The notes under the pieces are model-generated. The model was not told the DNA's origin. It searched no databases and worked only from the letters and a program-made list of their open reading frames with translations. Positions 1-5,350 of a DNA stretch of 5,614 nucleotides are shown one piece after another. Made by a program: the position numbers and the translations under genes. The DNA comes from Planctomycetota bacterium (GTDB lineage Bacteria > Planctomycetota > B143-G9), in contig QNBY01000087.1 in NCBI GenBank assembly GCA_003644275.1, forward strand, positions 1-5,614, in the 5' to 3' direction. Position 1 is the stretch's first letter. Every line of letters begins with the position of its first letter.

Positions 1-594
1 CGCCTTCGCCTCCGTGGAAGCGGAGGGGCGTTTTTCGTCGGGGAGGTCGGGAATGGTGAGCACCGATCCCACCTTCAGGGAAGCGGGGTTCGTTATGCCG
101 TTGGCCTCGGCGATGACGCGCCACTTGGAGGCCCGGCCGTAGAACTTCTTCGCTATCGCCCCCAGGCTGTCGCCCGATTTCACCGTGTAGCGCACGGGGG
201 CCTTGGGGAGGCTGTCCAGGGCCTTCTTGGCTTCCTTCTCGGGATCGGAAGTCACCTCCTCGGCCGTCTTCTCGTCGAGGGGCACCAGCTCGCCCTCTCC
301 GGTCTCATCCTTCCCCGCGGAGGGCTCGGGCGTGGCCCCGGGCACGAAATAGGGATTGTCGTACGTCACCTCGGAGGGGAGCTCGAGGTTGGGGAGCTCC
401 TGGGGCTCGCGGCTCTCGAGGGGCACGAGATCCCCCTCCTCCGCGGCGGCCTCTTCCGCAGGCGCGCCGGCGGCCTCGGAGACCGCGGGCGCGGTGGAGG
501 GTTCGTCTCCCGCCCTGCCCCACATGACGATGGCGGCCCCGATGAGGAACACGAGTACGAAAAGAACGAGCTTGTAAACACGACCGACCTGCAT
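1..594 (-). CDS. Membrane-anchored LysM-domain protein (C-terminus beyond the window)
   Basis: 198 codons are visible with no stop before the window edge, so the C-terminus is missing. Residues 1-7 are short and basic (MQVGRVYK). Residues 8-25 form one hydrophobic segment with no clear signal-peptidase site, so I infer an inner-membrane anchor with the rest outside the cytoplasm. Residues 30-131 are a Pro/Glu/Ala-rich acidic linker containing two similar motifs, GDLVPLE (54-60) and GELVPLDE (101-108). A LysM domain spans about residues 135-182, with YTVKSGDSLGAIAKKFYG at its start, an IAEANGI core and LKVGSVLTIP at its end. LysM domains bind the N-acetylglucosamine part of peptidoglycan. The start is set by GGAGGT (599-604) four bases upstream of the ATG, and the ftsL-like gene ends 17 nt upstream. 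The likely role is cell wall binding near the division machinery. A catalytic domain could lie in the missing part. Confidence 0.85.
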   Translation of the reverse strand, partial: MQVGRVYKLVLFVLVFLIGAAIVMWGRAGDEPSTAPAVSEAAGAPAEEAAAEEGDLVPLESREPQELPNLELPSEVTYDNPYFVPGATPEPSAGKDETGEGELVPLDEKTAEEVTSDPEKEAKKALDSLPKAPVRYTVKSGDSLGAIAKKFYGRASKWRVIAEANGITNPASLKVGSVLTIPDLPDEKRPSASTEAKA

Positions 595-611
595 TGCGAC
601 CTCCCGATTTT

Positions 612-908
612 CTATTTGCTGGCCAACCTGACGGGTTTGCTGTTCATGTCCGCCGTCTCCTCCGGCGGCTTGACGTACTCCGACGCCTCCTCGCCGAGGA
701 CGGCGAGTATGCGGGCGGGGGAGAGCTCGGCGGATATCTCCGTCCTCATCTGGAAGTTCGAGGTCCGAACCGATTCCACCGACGCCTTGAGCTTCGCTAT
801 CTCGTAGCCCTGGCGCAGGATGACGGACTTCTGCCAGAGGAAGATCACGGCCATGATCACGAGGACGGCGAGCACCGCCGCATAGGGCGCGAGCAGCGAG
901 CGTTTCAC
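612..908 (-). CDS. ftsL: FtsL-like bitopic cell division protein
   Basis: A 98-residue protein starting at GTG. Its start overlaps the rsmH stop codon in a GTGA junction, and AAGGAAGG lies just upstream, so coupled translation is likely. It has a short basic N-terminus (MKRSLL), one hydrophobic segment at about residues 7-25, and a heptad-like helical stretch at about 28-62 (for example YEIAKLKASVESVRTSN) that fits a periplasmic coiled coil. The tail (70-98) is polar. FtsL sequences diverge strongly, so the call rests on size, topology and position directly after mraZ and rsmH. In known systems FtsL joins FtsQ and FtsB to regulate FtsWI septal peptidoglycan synthesis. The same frame stays open far upstream inside rsmH, but only the part from the GTG resembles a protein. 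It could be another FtsB/DivIC-type protein. Confidence 0.68.
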   Translation of the reverse strand: MKRSLLAPYAAVLAVLVIMAVIFLWQKSVILRQGYEIAKLKASVESVRTSNFQMRTEISAELSPARILAVLGEEASEYVKPPEETADMNSKPVRLASK

Positions 909-1822
909 GGCGTCACCTTCCTTATCGCGCGAAGCTTCGCGCTCCTGCTCCTGGGGTTCCTTCGGAGCTCGGCCTGGTCGGGGACGATCGGTTTCCTGGT
1001 GAGTATCCTGCCGGAGCCGAGGGCCTCCAATCTCTTGAAAGAGTGTTTGACGATCCTGTCTTCGAGGGAATGAAAGGATATGATCACGAGCGTCCCACCT
1101 TCCTTCAGCGAGTCGAAAGCGTCCGGAATCGCCCTCTCGACGTTTTCGAGCTCGGAGTTCACGTATATCCGCAGGGCCTGGAAGACCCTCGTCGCGCCTG
1201 CGATCCTGCCCGTCCGCCTTCCCGTGACGGACTCGACGATCTCCCTTAGGCGGGCGGTGGTGGTGATGGGAGCCTTCTCCCTCTCCGCCGCTATCCGCCT
1301 CGCCACGGCGCGCGCCCTTCTCTCCCCCCCGTAGAGGCGGAAGATGCGGGCGAGCTCGTCCTCCGGCAGGGAGGCCACGGCGTCCGCGGCCGAGGGGCCG
1401 GAGTCGGGGTCGAACCTCATGTCGAGCGGACCGTCCTTCGAGAAGGAAAAGCCCCTGGCGGGGTCCTCGAGCTGGAGGGAGGAACAGCCGAGGTCGAAGA
1501 GTATCCCGTCGGCCTTGCCGCCGGGCAGCCGCCCGGCGAGCTCCGCCACCGCCGTGTAGGACGAGCGGATCAGTTGCCAATGAGCGATGGGAGCTTCCGC
1601 GGAGGCTTGTTCGAGTCTGCGTTCGGCCTTCTCGAGCGCGGCGGGGTCCAGGTCGCAGCCTATCACCGCGCCGCCGGGGCCCGCGAGCCGGGCCACCGCG
1701 AGCATGTGCCCGCCGGTTCCTGCGGTGCAGTCCAGATACGCGCCCCCCTCGCGTACCGCGAGAAAGGCGAGGGTCTCTTCGAGCAGAACGGGTTCGTGAA
1801 TGACCTCATTTCCCGGCGGCAA
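905..1822 (-). CDS. rsmH: 16S rRNA (cytosine(1402)-N(4))-methyltransferase RsmH (MraW)
   Basis: A 305-residue cytoplasmic SAM-dependent methyltransferase, close to the usual family length of about 310. Family knowledge: it makes the N4 methylation of C1402 in the 16S rRNA decoding centre. Visible motifs are the N-terminal HEPVLLEE (9-16), the SAM-binding motif YLDCTAGTGGHM (29-40), an acidic residue region GCDLDP (55-60), GILFDLGCSS (106-115), RGFSFSKDGPLDMRFDP (123-139), RVFQALRIYVNSELE (212-226) and ISFHSLEDRIVK (248-259). The start is TTG: an in-frame TGA lies 15 nt upstream of it (1838-1840) and no ATG or GTG precedes the conserved N-terminus. AAGG at 1829-1832 is well spaced from it. The start overlaps the end of the preceding small ORF by 17 nt, which suggests coupled translation. 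Confidence 0.97.
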   Translation of the reverse strand: MPPGNEVIHEPVLLEETLAFLAVREGGAYLDCTAGTGGHMLAVARLAGPGGAVIGCDLDPAALEKAERRLEQASAEAPIAHWQLIRSSYTAVAELAGRLPGGKADGILFDLGCSSLQLEDPARGFSFSKDGPLDMRFDPDSGPSAADAVASLPEDELARIFRLYGGERRARAVARRIAAEREKAPITTTARLREIVESVTGRRTGRIAGATRVFQALRIYVNSELENVERAIPDAFDSLKEGGTLVIISFHSLEDRIVKHSFKRLEALGSGRILTRKPIVPDQAELRRNPRSRSAKLRAIRKVTP

Positions 1823-1946
1823 GGCGGACCTTGACTCTCACGACGAAAAGGTTGTCGCCCTGGATGGTGATTTCCGCGCCGAGTCGGACGTCGTTCCCCT
1901 GTGCCGTTGCAGGCTCGGTGAGGACCTGCGTTCTCCGATGCGTCAT
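1806..1946 (-). CDS. Unrecognised 46-residue small protein between mraZ and rsmH
   Basis: An ATG-to-TGA frame of 46 codons lies in the gap between mraZ and rsmH. GGAGGT at 1953-1958 sits six bases before the ATG, the best ribosome binding site in the window. About 76% of codons end in G or C, which fits a coding frame in this GC-rich DNA. The protein begins MTHRRTQVLTEP, has a mixed middle (NDVRLGAEITIQGDN), then alternating hydrophobic and basic residues (LFVVRVKVRL) and ends AAGK. The second half could form beta strands. No signal peptide, membrane segment or metal-binding motif is visible, and I do not recognise the family. It ends 17 nt inside rsmH and may couple rsmH translation. It could be a small protein with its own role or a leader peptide that regulates rsmH. 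Confidence 0.65.
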   Translation of the reverse strand: MTHRRTQVLTEPATAQGNDVRLGAEITIQGDNLFVVRVKVRLAAGK

Positions 1947-1952
1947 CTTGTT

Positions 1953-1958
1953 ACCTCC
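1953..1958 (-). promoter_or_regulatory. Strong ribosome binding site of the 46-codon small ORF
   Basis: GGAGGT on the minus strand, six bases (AACAAG) before the ATG at 1946. It lies in the 25-nt gap after the mraZ stop codon. It is the main support for real translation of the small ORF, because the rsmH TTG lies more than 120 nt further on and is too far away to use it. Confidence 0.75.
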
Positions 1959-1971
1959 CCCACGGAAGTCG

Positions 1972-2520
1972 TCAGCCCTGACCGGCGTCGCCGGAGGTCC
2001 CGTCCTCCGGACGGGGGGAACCCGCGAAGGCCCCCCCGCCGGAGCCGGAGCAGGGCAGAGATTGCATCAACTTGCTCTGTATGTCGTCGGGGTCCACGCG
2101 CCGCTCCATGTCGCGCTGGTCCACCTCGAACAGCTTGGGATCCCACGCCTCGAGGAAGAAGACCTTCCCGACTATCACCAGCTCGGACCCGATGTGCGCG
2201 TAGTCGCGAAGCTCGGCGGGTATCGTCATCCTCCCCGCCTTGTCTATCGAAACCTGGACGGCCGACGGCCCGATGAAGGAAAGCCAGTAGTAGCGCTCCT
2301 TGCCGTCGAGGTTCTTCACCGCCTCCATCACCGTGTGCCGCCAGAGGGACTCCCAGTACAGCGTCAGGCAGTTGTTGAAGCTCCTCGCGATGACGAAACG
2401 CTGGGGCTCGCCCGCTTCATCGAGCATCCGCCTTATCGCGGAAGGCACGAGCACACGGCCCTGGGCGTCTATCTTCAGGCGCCAACTGCCGTGAATTATG
2501 AGGGGTCCGCCGCCGCCCAT
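1972..2520 (-). CDS. mraZ: Transcriptional regulator MraZ
   Basis: A 182-residue protein with two AbrB/SpoVT-like half-domains, the hallmark of MraZ. The first carries IDAQGRVLVPSAIR (17-30) and the second IDKAGRMTIPAELRDY (92-107), both fitting DxxGRxxxPxxxR. In studied bacteria MraZ forms ring-like oligomers that bind direct repeats in front of its own operon and control dcw expression. The position, first in the cluster and directly after a strong promoter, fits autoregulation. The length exceeds the usual 140-150 residues because of a low-complexity Gly/Ser/Pro-rich tail (about 157-182) and a glycine-rich start (MGGGGP). The ATG has AGGAG at 2534-2538, 13 nt upstream, a rather long spacing. 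No other start near the conserved N-terminus looks better. Confidence 0.95.
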   Translation of the reverse strand: MGGGGPLIIHGSWRLKIDAQGRVLVPSAIRRMLDEAGEPQRFVIARSFNNCLTLYWESLWRHTVMEAVKNLDGKERYYWLSFIGPSAVQVSIDKAGRMTIPAELRDYAHIGSELVIVGKVFFLEAWDPKLFEVDQRDMERRVDPDDIQSKLMQSLPCSGSGGGAFAGSPRPEDGTSGDAGQG

Positions 2521-2537
2521 CGTTCTCGTCTCGCTCC

Positions 2538-2582
2538 TGACTATTTCTTCCTCTGACTGCCTACTGATGACTATCTACGACT
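2538..2582 (-). repeat. AGTCA-type short repeats in the mraZ leader, possible operator
   Basis: Between the -10 element and the mraZ ribosome binding site the minus strand carries AGTCG (2582-2578), AGTCA (2572-2568), AGTAG (2565-2561), AGTCA (2558-2554) and AGTCA (2542-2538). The start-to-start spacings are 10, 7, 7 and 16 nt. MraZ proteins are known to bind short direct repeats near their own promoter; the E. coli type is TGGGN, which I do not see here. That these repeats are the local MraZ site is inference. They could be chance in a short leader. Confidence 0.35.
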
Positions 2583-2584
2583 AA

Positions 2585-2613
2585 ATAATACCCCGACAGA
2601 CTTTTCGTGTCAA
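2585..2613 (-). promoter_or_regulatory. Sigma70-type promoter of the mraZ (dcw) operon
   Basis: On the minus strand a perfect -35 TTGACA (2613-2608) is followed after exactly 17 nt by TATTAT (2590-2585), one base from the consensus TATAAT. This AT-rich patch stands out in GC-rich surroundings. Transcription would start near 2578, leaving a leader of about 58 nt before the mraZ ATG. It should drive mraZ, the small ORF, rsmH, ftsL and the LysM gene, as no other good promoter is seen within that block. Confidence 0.85.
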
Positions 2614-2700
2614 GAAATCCGCGCGATTTTTTCCGCGCCCCGAGACGCGGCCGCCCGCCCCGACGCGCTGAAACGCCCATTCCAACGGGGTTTCGAGGCG

Positions 2701-2793
2701 GTCTTATCGGCAGGGGACAGCGACGCAAGAGAGAGGGGAGGCAAGGGTGAGGGCGTGAGGCGGGGACGACGGGAACGGAGGGCTCCGCCGTTC
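2701..2793 (-). terminator. C-rich, G-poor transcript segment, possible Rho loading site
   Basis: Within 2701-2760 the minus-strand transcript would have about 30 C and 9 G in 60 nt, far from the local balance. It contains pyrimidine tracts such as CCTCCCCTCTCTCTT. Rho factor prefers C-rich, G-poor unstructured RNA. The segment lies between a weak intrinsic terminator and a strong downstream promoter, where transcript release would be useful. The Rho role is inference from composition only. Confidence 0.3.
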
Positions 2794-2815
2794 GGCCGGT
2801 GGAGAGGGATTTGGC

Positions 2816-2846
2816 CTGGAAGCCAGTAATAAAGCGGGTTTCAGCG
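2816..2846. repeat. Imperfect 31-nt direct repeat, copy 1
   Basis: Starts CTGGAAG and ends GTTTCAGCG on the plus strand. It matches 2893-2923 at 25 of 31 positions, with the mismatches mostly in the middle, 77 nt away. This copy is wholly noncoding. Confidence 0.55.
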
Positions 2847-2865
2847 AAAAGCCACGAAAAGGCCG

Positions 2866-2893
2866 AAAAAGGCGCTCCGGGCGCGTAACGCGC
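2866..2893 (-). terminator. Candidate intrinsic terminator after the S41 protease gene
   Basis: Reading the minus strand, GCGC (2884-2881), a five-base loop and GCGC (2875-2872) are followed by C and five Ts (2870-2866). The stem is short. A competing hairpin, CGCG-type arms 2881-2885 with 2889-2893 around a 3-nt loop, overlaps it, so the two folds are mutually exclusive. It begins about 25-35 nt after the protease stop codon, the right place for a terminator, but its strength is doubtful. Confidence 0.4.
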
Positions 2894-2923
2894 TGGAAGG
2901 CAGTAAAGTTGCGAGTTTCAGCG
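2893..2923. repeat. Imperfect 31-nt direct repeat, copy 2, over the protease stop codon
   Basis: Second copy of the repeat at 2816-2846 (25 of 31 identical). It includes the TGA of the S41 protease gene (2918-2920) and its last codon. The pair may be the trace of a local duplication of the gene end, or a short dispersed repeat. The flanks do not extend the match. Confidence 0.55.
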
Positions 2924-4552
2924 CGACAGGTCGCCGCACTCGAAACGGAGCCGCTCCATCGCGGCCTTCATTACCGCGTCGGCCGGATCGCAGGGCGGCA
3001 TGGAGCGGGTGGCGGAGCACCACGCGGAGACGAGGGCCGTCCGCGCGGCGACCTCGAGCACGTGCTCGTCGAGCCCTTCGAAGGCCTTGCGGGCGCGCGC
3101 GAGGAACCGCCGCCAGGAACGGAGGGCGGTGACGGGGCGCTTGTCCTCCACGACCTCCCGCACGCTTCCGGGAAAGCGGGCGAGCTCCCGCTTCACGAAC
3201 CGCCGCGTCCCGGACCAGTTCTCCAGCACCGCGAACTGCCAGGTGTCGGAGGCGGGATCTATGTCCTTCACGACGATGTCGGGCGTGACGCCCTTCTTAT
3301 GGATGGTGCGGCCGCTCGGCAGGAAGTACTTCGAGATGGTGAGGTACAAGAACCGCCTGCCGCGGGACGCCGGGACGCCGAAGGGCACCTGGGCGCATCC
3401 CTTGCCGAAGGTCTGGGTGCCGATGACGGTGGCGCGGTGGTGGTCCTGCAGCGCGCCGGAGCTCATCTCGGAGGCCGAGGCGGAGGAATGGTTCACCAGG
3501 CAGACGAGGGGGACGTCCTCGTAGGGGGACTCGTCTCCCCTCGTCAAGAGGGGGGAAGCGGTGTCCATCAGGCCGCGGAACATCTTGAAGATGGTCACTA
3601 TCTTCCTACCCTGCAGGAAGGTGTCGCAGAGCTCGAGCGCCTCGTTGGCGCCGCCGCCGGGGTTGTTCCTGAGGTCGAGGATGAAGCGCCACGCGCCGCG
3701 CCGCGACAGGTCGTCCAGCGCTTCGCGCACCCTTCCCGCCATCCCCTTGCCGAAGATGGTGGCCCTCACGTAGCCCACGCCGTCCGGCAGCATCCGGGAA
3801 AGCACCATCGGAATGCGGCGCTCCATCGGCTCCAGCCGGTAGACGACGGGCTCGGGCCAATCCTTCCTCGTAACGGCGAGGGACAGCGGCGCGGGAGCGT
3901 CGGGAGCGAACATCTTCGCCAGCTCGTCGCGCGGTATGTCCTCCACCTTACGGCCGTTCACCGCCGTTATCACGTCGTGCGTCCTGAGCGCCGCGTAGTA
4001 GGCCGGGCTGCCGAACTTTATGTGCGCTATGTAGAGCGAGCCGTCCAGCGCCCGCGAGGGAATCAGCCCGTAGTAGTCCTTCATCCCCTTGGAGAGCATC
4101 CCCATCAGGCGGCGGAACTCGGTGAGGGTGAAGTAATGCGAGAACGGGTCGCCCAGCGACCGGACCGCGGCGTCCACCGCGGCGTCGGCGGCCGCGAGCC
4201 AGGGAAAGTCGGGCGAATCGGGAAGCTCGGAGGCGCGCTTCAGGAAGTCGGTGGGGCCGGAGGGGGGCGGATCGAGAAGAGGCTTCAGGAACTCCGCCCT
4301 GCTCTCGTCCTTCGCCGCCCACTTCGACAACCCCTCGTATGCGGCCCTGAAAAGGGCGGCGAGGCTCGTCTCGCCGTCCCCGCGGTAGGTGGCCGCTATC
4401 GTGCCGAGCGAGTCCTGCACGATGCCGATGAAGACCGACCGCTTGTCGAGGTCGTTCCGCGCGGCGGCGGAGGTCTCGGCCGGAAGGCGGGCGGAAACGG
4501 CGAGGAAGACGGCGAACAACACGAGAGCGAGACGTAACAAGCGTCTTTTCAT
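2918..4552 (-). CDS. Secreted S41-family (CtpA/Prc-type) serine protease with PDZ domain
   Basis: A 544-residue protein. The N-terminus (MKRRLLR, then hydrophobic LALVLFAVFLAVSA) is a Sec signal peptide, with cleavage likely near residues 21-30. Residues 134-145 (GDPFSHYFTLTE) match the conserved segment before the PDZ domain of this family. The PDZ domain covers about 168-240 (GSPAYYAALRTHDVITAVNG). The S41 core runs from about 258 to 425, with ILDLRNNPGGG (291-301), SSASASE (356-362) and TFGKG (381-385). By alignment with E. coli Prc, the catalytic dyad is Ser359 and Lys384, 25 residues apart, with Asp370 at the Prc Asp441 position. These proteases cut periplasmic or envelope proteins near their C-termini. 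Residues about 430-544 form an unassigned tail with three cysteines (512, 521, 539). Its frame stays open far upstream, but the signal peptide and the ATGA overlap with the CYTH gene fix the start at 4552. Confidence 0.93.
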   Translation of the reverse strand: MKRRLLRLALVLFAVFLAVSARLPAETSAAARNDLDKRSVFIGIVQDSLGTIAATYRGDGETSLAALFRAAYEGLSKWAAKDESRAEFLKPLLDPPPSGPTDFLKRASELPDSPDFPWLAAADAAVDAAVRSLGDPFSHYFTLTEFRRLMGMLSKGMKDYYGLIPSRALDGSLYIAHIKFGSPAYYAALRTHDVITAVNGRKVEDIPRDELAKMFAPDAPAPLSLAVTRKDWPEPVVYRLEPMERRIPMVLSRMLPDGVGYVRATIFGKGMAGRVREALDDLSRRGAWRFILDLRNNPGGGANEALELCDTFLQGRKIVTIFKMFRGLMDTASPLLTRGDESPYEDVPLVCLVNHSSASASEMSSGALQDHHRATVIGTQTFGKGCAQVPFGVPASRGRRFLYLTISKYFLPSGRTIHKKGVTPDIVVKDIDPASDTWQFAVLENWSGTRRFVKRELARFPGSVREVVEDKRPVTALRSWRRFLARARKAFEGLDEHVLEVAARTALVSAWCSATRSMPPCDPADAVMKAAMERLRFECGDLSR

Positions 4553-5346
4553 TCTGAAAGGGTTCCTTTCGGGCGGCAACGGAGCATGGTCAGGATTCCC
4601 TCGAGCGCTTCGGGTTCGGCCACGGCGAGCCTCGACGCGCCGAACAGGGCGTATCCCCCCCGCCCGCGGCGTTCCACCGTTATCGTCCGGCCCGTCGGCG
4701 AAAGGTAGGGGACGGAGGCCCTGACTTTCCCGGAAGGGGCGGGCGGCGGGCAAGCCGGGTAAACGGGCTCGCGGCGCAGGCGCAGAGAAGGCGGAAAGGT
4801 CCCGGCCGTTTCGTGGAATGAGATACCGAAAAGCGCGCAAAGTTCCTCGAAAGTGATCACCGCGGACTCGGCGCCGTCCAGCCCGAGGCGGGAGGCGGCC
4901 GAACGTATCTGCTCGCCCGTGGGGGCCTCTATCTCGGCGTAGAGGGGCACCCCGTCGGCGGCGAGCCTGTCGATAGTCACCTTCACCCCGTCGGGAAGCG
5001 CCCATTCCTCCCGCCAGCGTTCTTCCCTCGAGACGGGCCGCGCGCCCGCCGCCGCCATAAGGTCGGAGGCGGTGCGGGGGTCTGAAACGAGCGTCTCGTG
5101 CTCCGGCCGGGCCTTCGTCTCGGCCGCCAGCCTGGGGCCTTTGGCCGCGAGCTCGGCGCATTCGCCAGCGATCCGCAGTCGGAAAAGGGTGTCGGGATCC
5201 CGGCCGGGAAAGTCGAAATACACGTTGGCGACGAGGCAGGAAAACAACAGGCGGCCGCCCTGCCCTTCCAGCGCCTCCCTCAATTCGGGAAGGCGGACGG
5301 GCCAGAACTTCAATTCGCGTTCGACGGGAGGACGGCGGAGCGGCAT
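4549..5346 (-). CDS. CYTH-domain protein (class IV adenylate cyclase/thiamine triphosphatase-like) with C-terminal extension
   Basis: A 265-residue, probably cytoplasmic protein. The CYTH (triphosphate tunnel metalloenzyme) signature is visible in order: ExExK as E9-R-E11-L-K13, NVYFDFPG (41-48), RLR (56-58) and K69, RPEHE (80-84) as the RxExE strand, VTIDRL (123-128) and YAEIEAP (136-142). In the family these acidic and basic residues line a tunnel that binds divalent metal and a triphosphate substrate; known members hydrolyse inorganic triphosphate or thiamine triphosphate, or make cAMP. The substrate here cannot be told. After about residue 180 comes a region not explained by CYTH, with a Pro-rich joint (PACPPPAPSGK) and a segment ending GYALFGASRL-AVAEPEALEG-ILTMLRC. 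ATG at 5346 is chosen because it is 4 nt after the propeller stop codon and starts just before ExExK; an in-frame TTG at 5370 is possible. It overlaps the protease start by 4 nt. Confidence 0.85.
   Translation of the reverse strand: MPLRRPPVERELKFWPVRLPELREALEGQGGRLLFSCLVANVYFDFPGRDPDTLFRLRIAGECAELAAKGPRLAAETKARPEHETLVSDPRTASDLMAAAGARPVSREERWREEWALPDGVKVTIDRLAADGVPLYAEIEAPTGEQIRSAASRLGLDGAESAVITFEELCALFGISFHETAGTFPPSLRLRREPVYPACPPPAPSGKVRASVPYLSPTGRTITVERRGRGGYALFGASRLAVAEPEALEGILTMLRCRPKGTLSE
4556..4570 (-). promoter_or_regulatory. Inverted repeat over the protease ribosome binding site
   Basis: The minus strand reads GAAAGG AAC CCTTTC, a perfect 6-bp inverted repeat with a 3-nt loop, ending 3 nt before the protease ATG. 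The only Shine-Dalgarno-like bases nearby (AAAGGAA) lie in its 5' arm, so a hairpin could hide the site until ribosomes finishing the CYTH gene open it. This is inference from the sequence. Confidence 0.35.
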
Positions 5347-5350
5347 GATT

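Larger units (their letters stand above)
2614..2917. other. Intergenic region between the protease gene and the mraZ promoter
   Basis: About 300 nt without a convincing gene on either strand: the small open frames here lack ribosome binding sites and recognisable protein. It holds the candidate terminator hairpin, the imperfect direct repeat, a C-rich/G-poor transcript segment and a hairpin with 6-bp arms GAACGG/CCGTTC (2773-2778 with 2788-2793). The part next to the promoter (2630-2670) is very GC-rich and has no further signal that I can name. Confidence 0.6.

Noticed and set aside
594..1073. Plus-strand frame of 159 codons opposite ftsL and the end of rsmH
   Set aside because: Antisense to two supported genes. 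Its hydrophobic patch lies opposite the rsmH/ftsL junction and has no supporting signal.
909..1580. N-terminal extension of the ftsL-like frame inside rsmH
   Set aside because: The extension is a low-complexity Arg/Gly-rich shadow of rsmH. The membrane segment and the GTGA junction fix the start at 908.
1831..2556. Plus-strand frame of 241 codons opposite mraZ and the small ORF
   Set aside because: Antisense to mraZ, with no domain or ribosome binding site. The matching minus-strand gene has both MraZ motifs.
2534..2582. Riboswitch or RNA thermometer in the mraZ leader
   Set aside because: The leader is only about 58 nt, and I see repeats in direct orientation rather than stable paired arms.
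2841..3023. Minus-strand 60-codon frame across the protease end
   Set aside because: Mostly overlaps the protease C-terminus in another frame, has no ribosome binding site and has Arg/Ala-rich shadow composition.
2909..4537. Long plus-strand open frame of 542 codons opposite the protease gene
   Set aside because: It is antisense to a gene with clear S41 motifs, and its translation is a Gly/Arg/His/Val-rich sequence typical of the complementary strand of GC-rich coding DNA. No ribosome binding site or domain is visible.
4553..5161. N-terminal extension of the protease frame by 203 codons
   Set aside because: This stretch overlaps the CYTH gene in another frame, is Arg/Gly-rich without domain character, and precedes a clear signal peptide with an ATGA overlap start.
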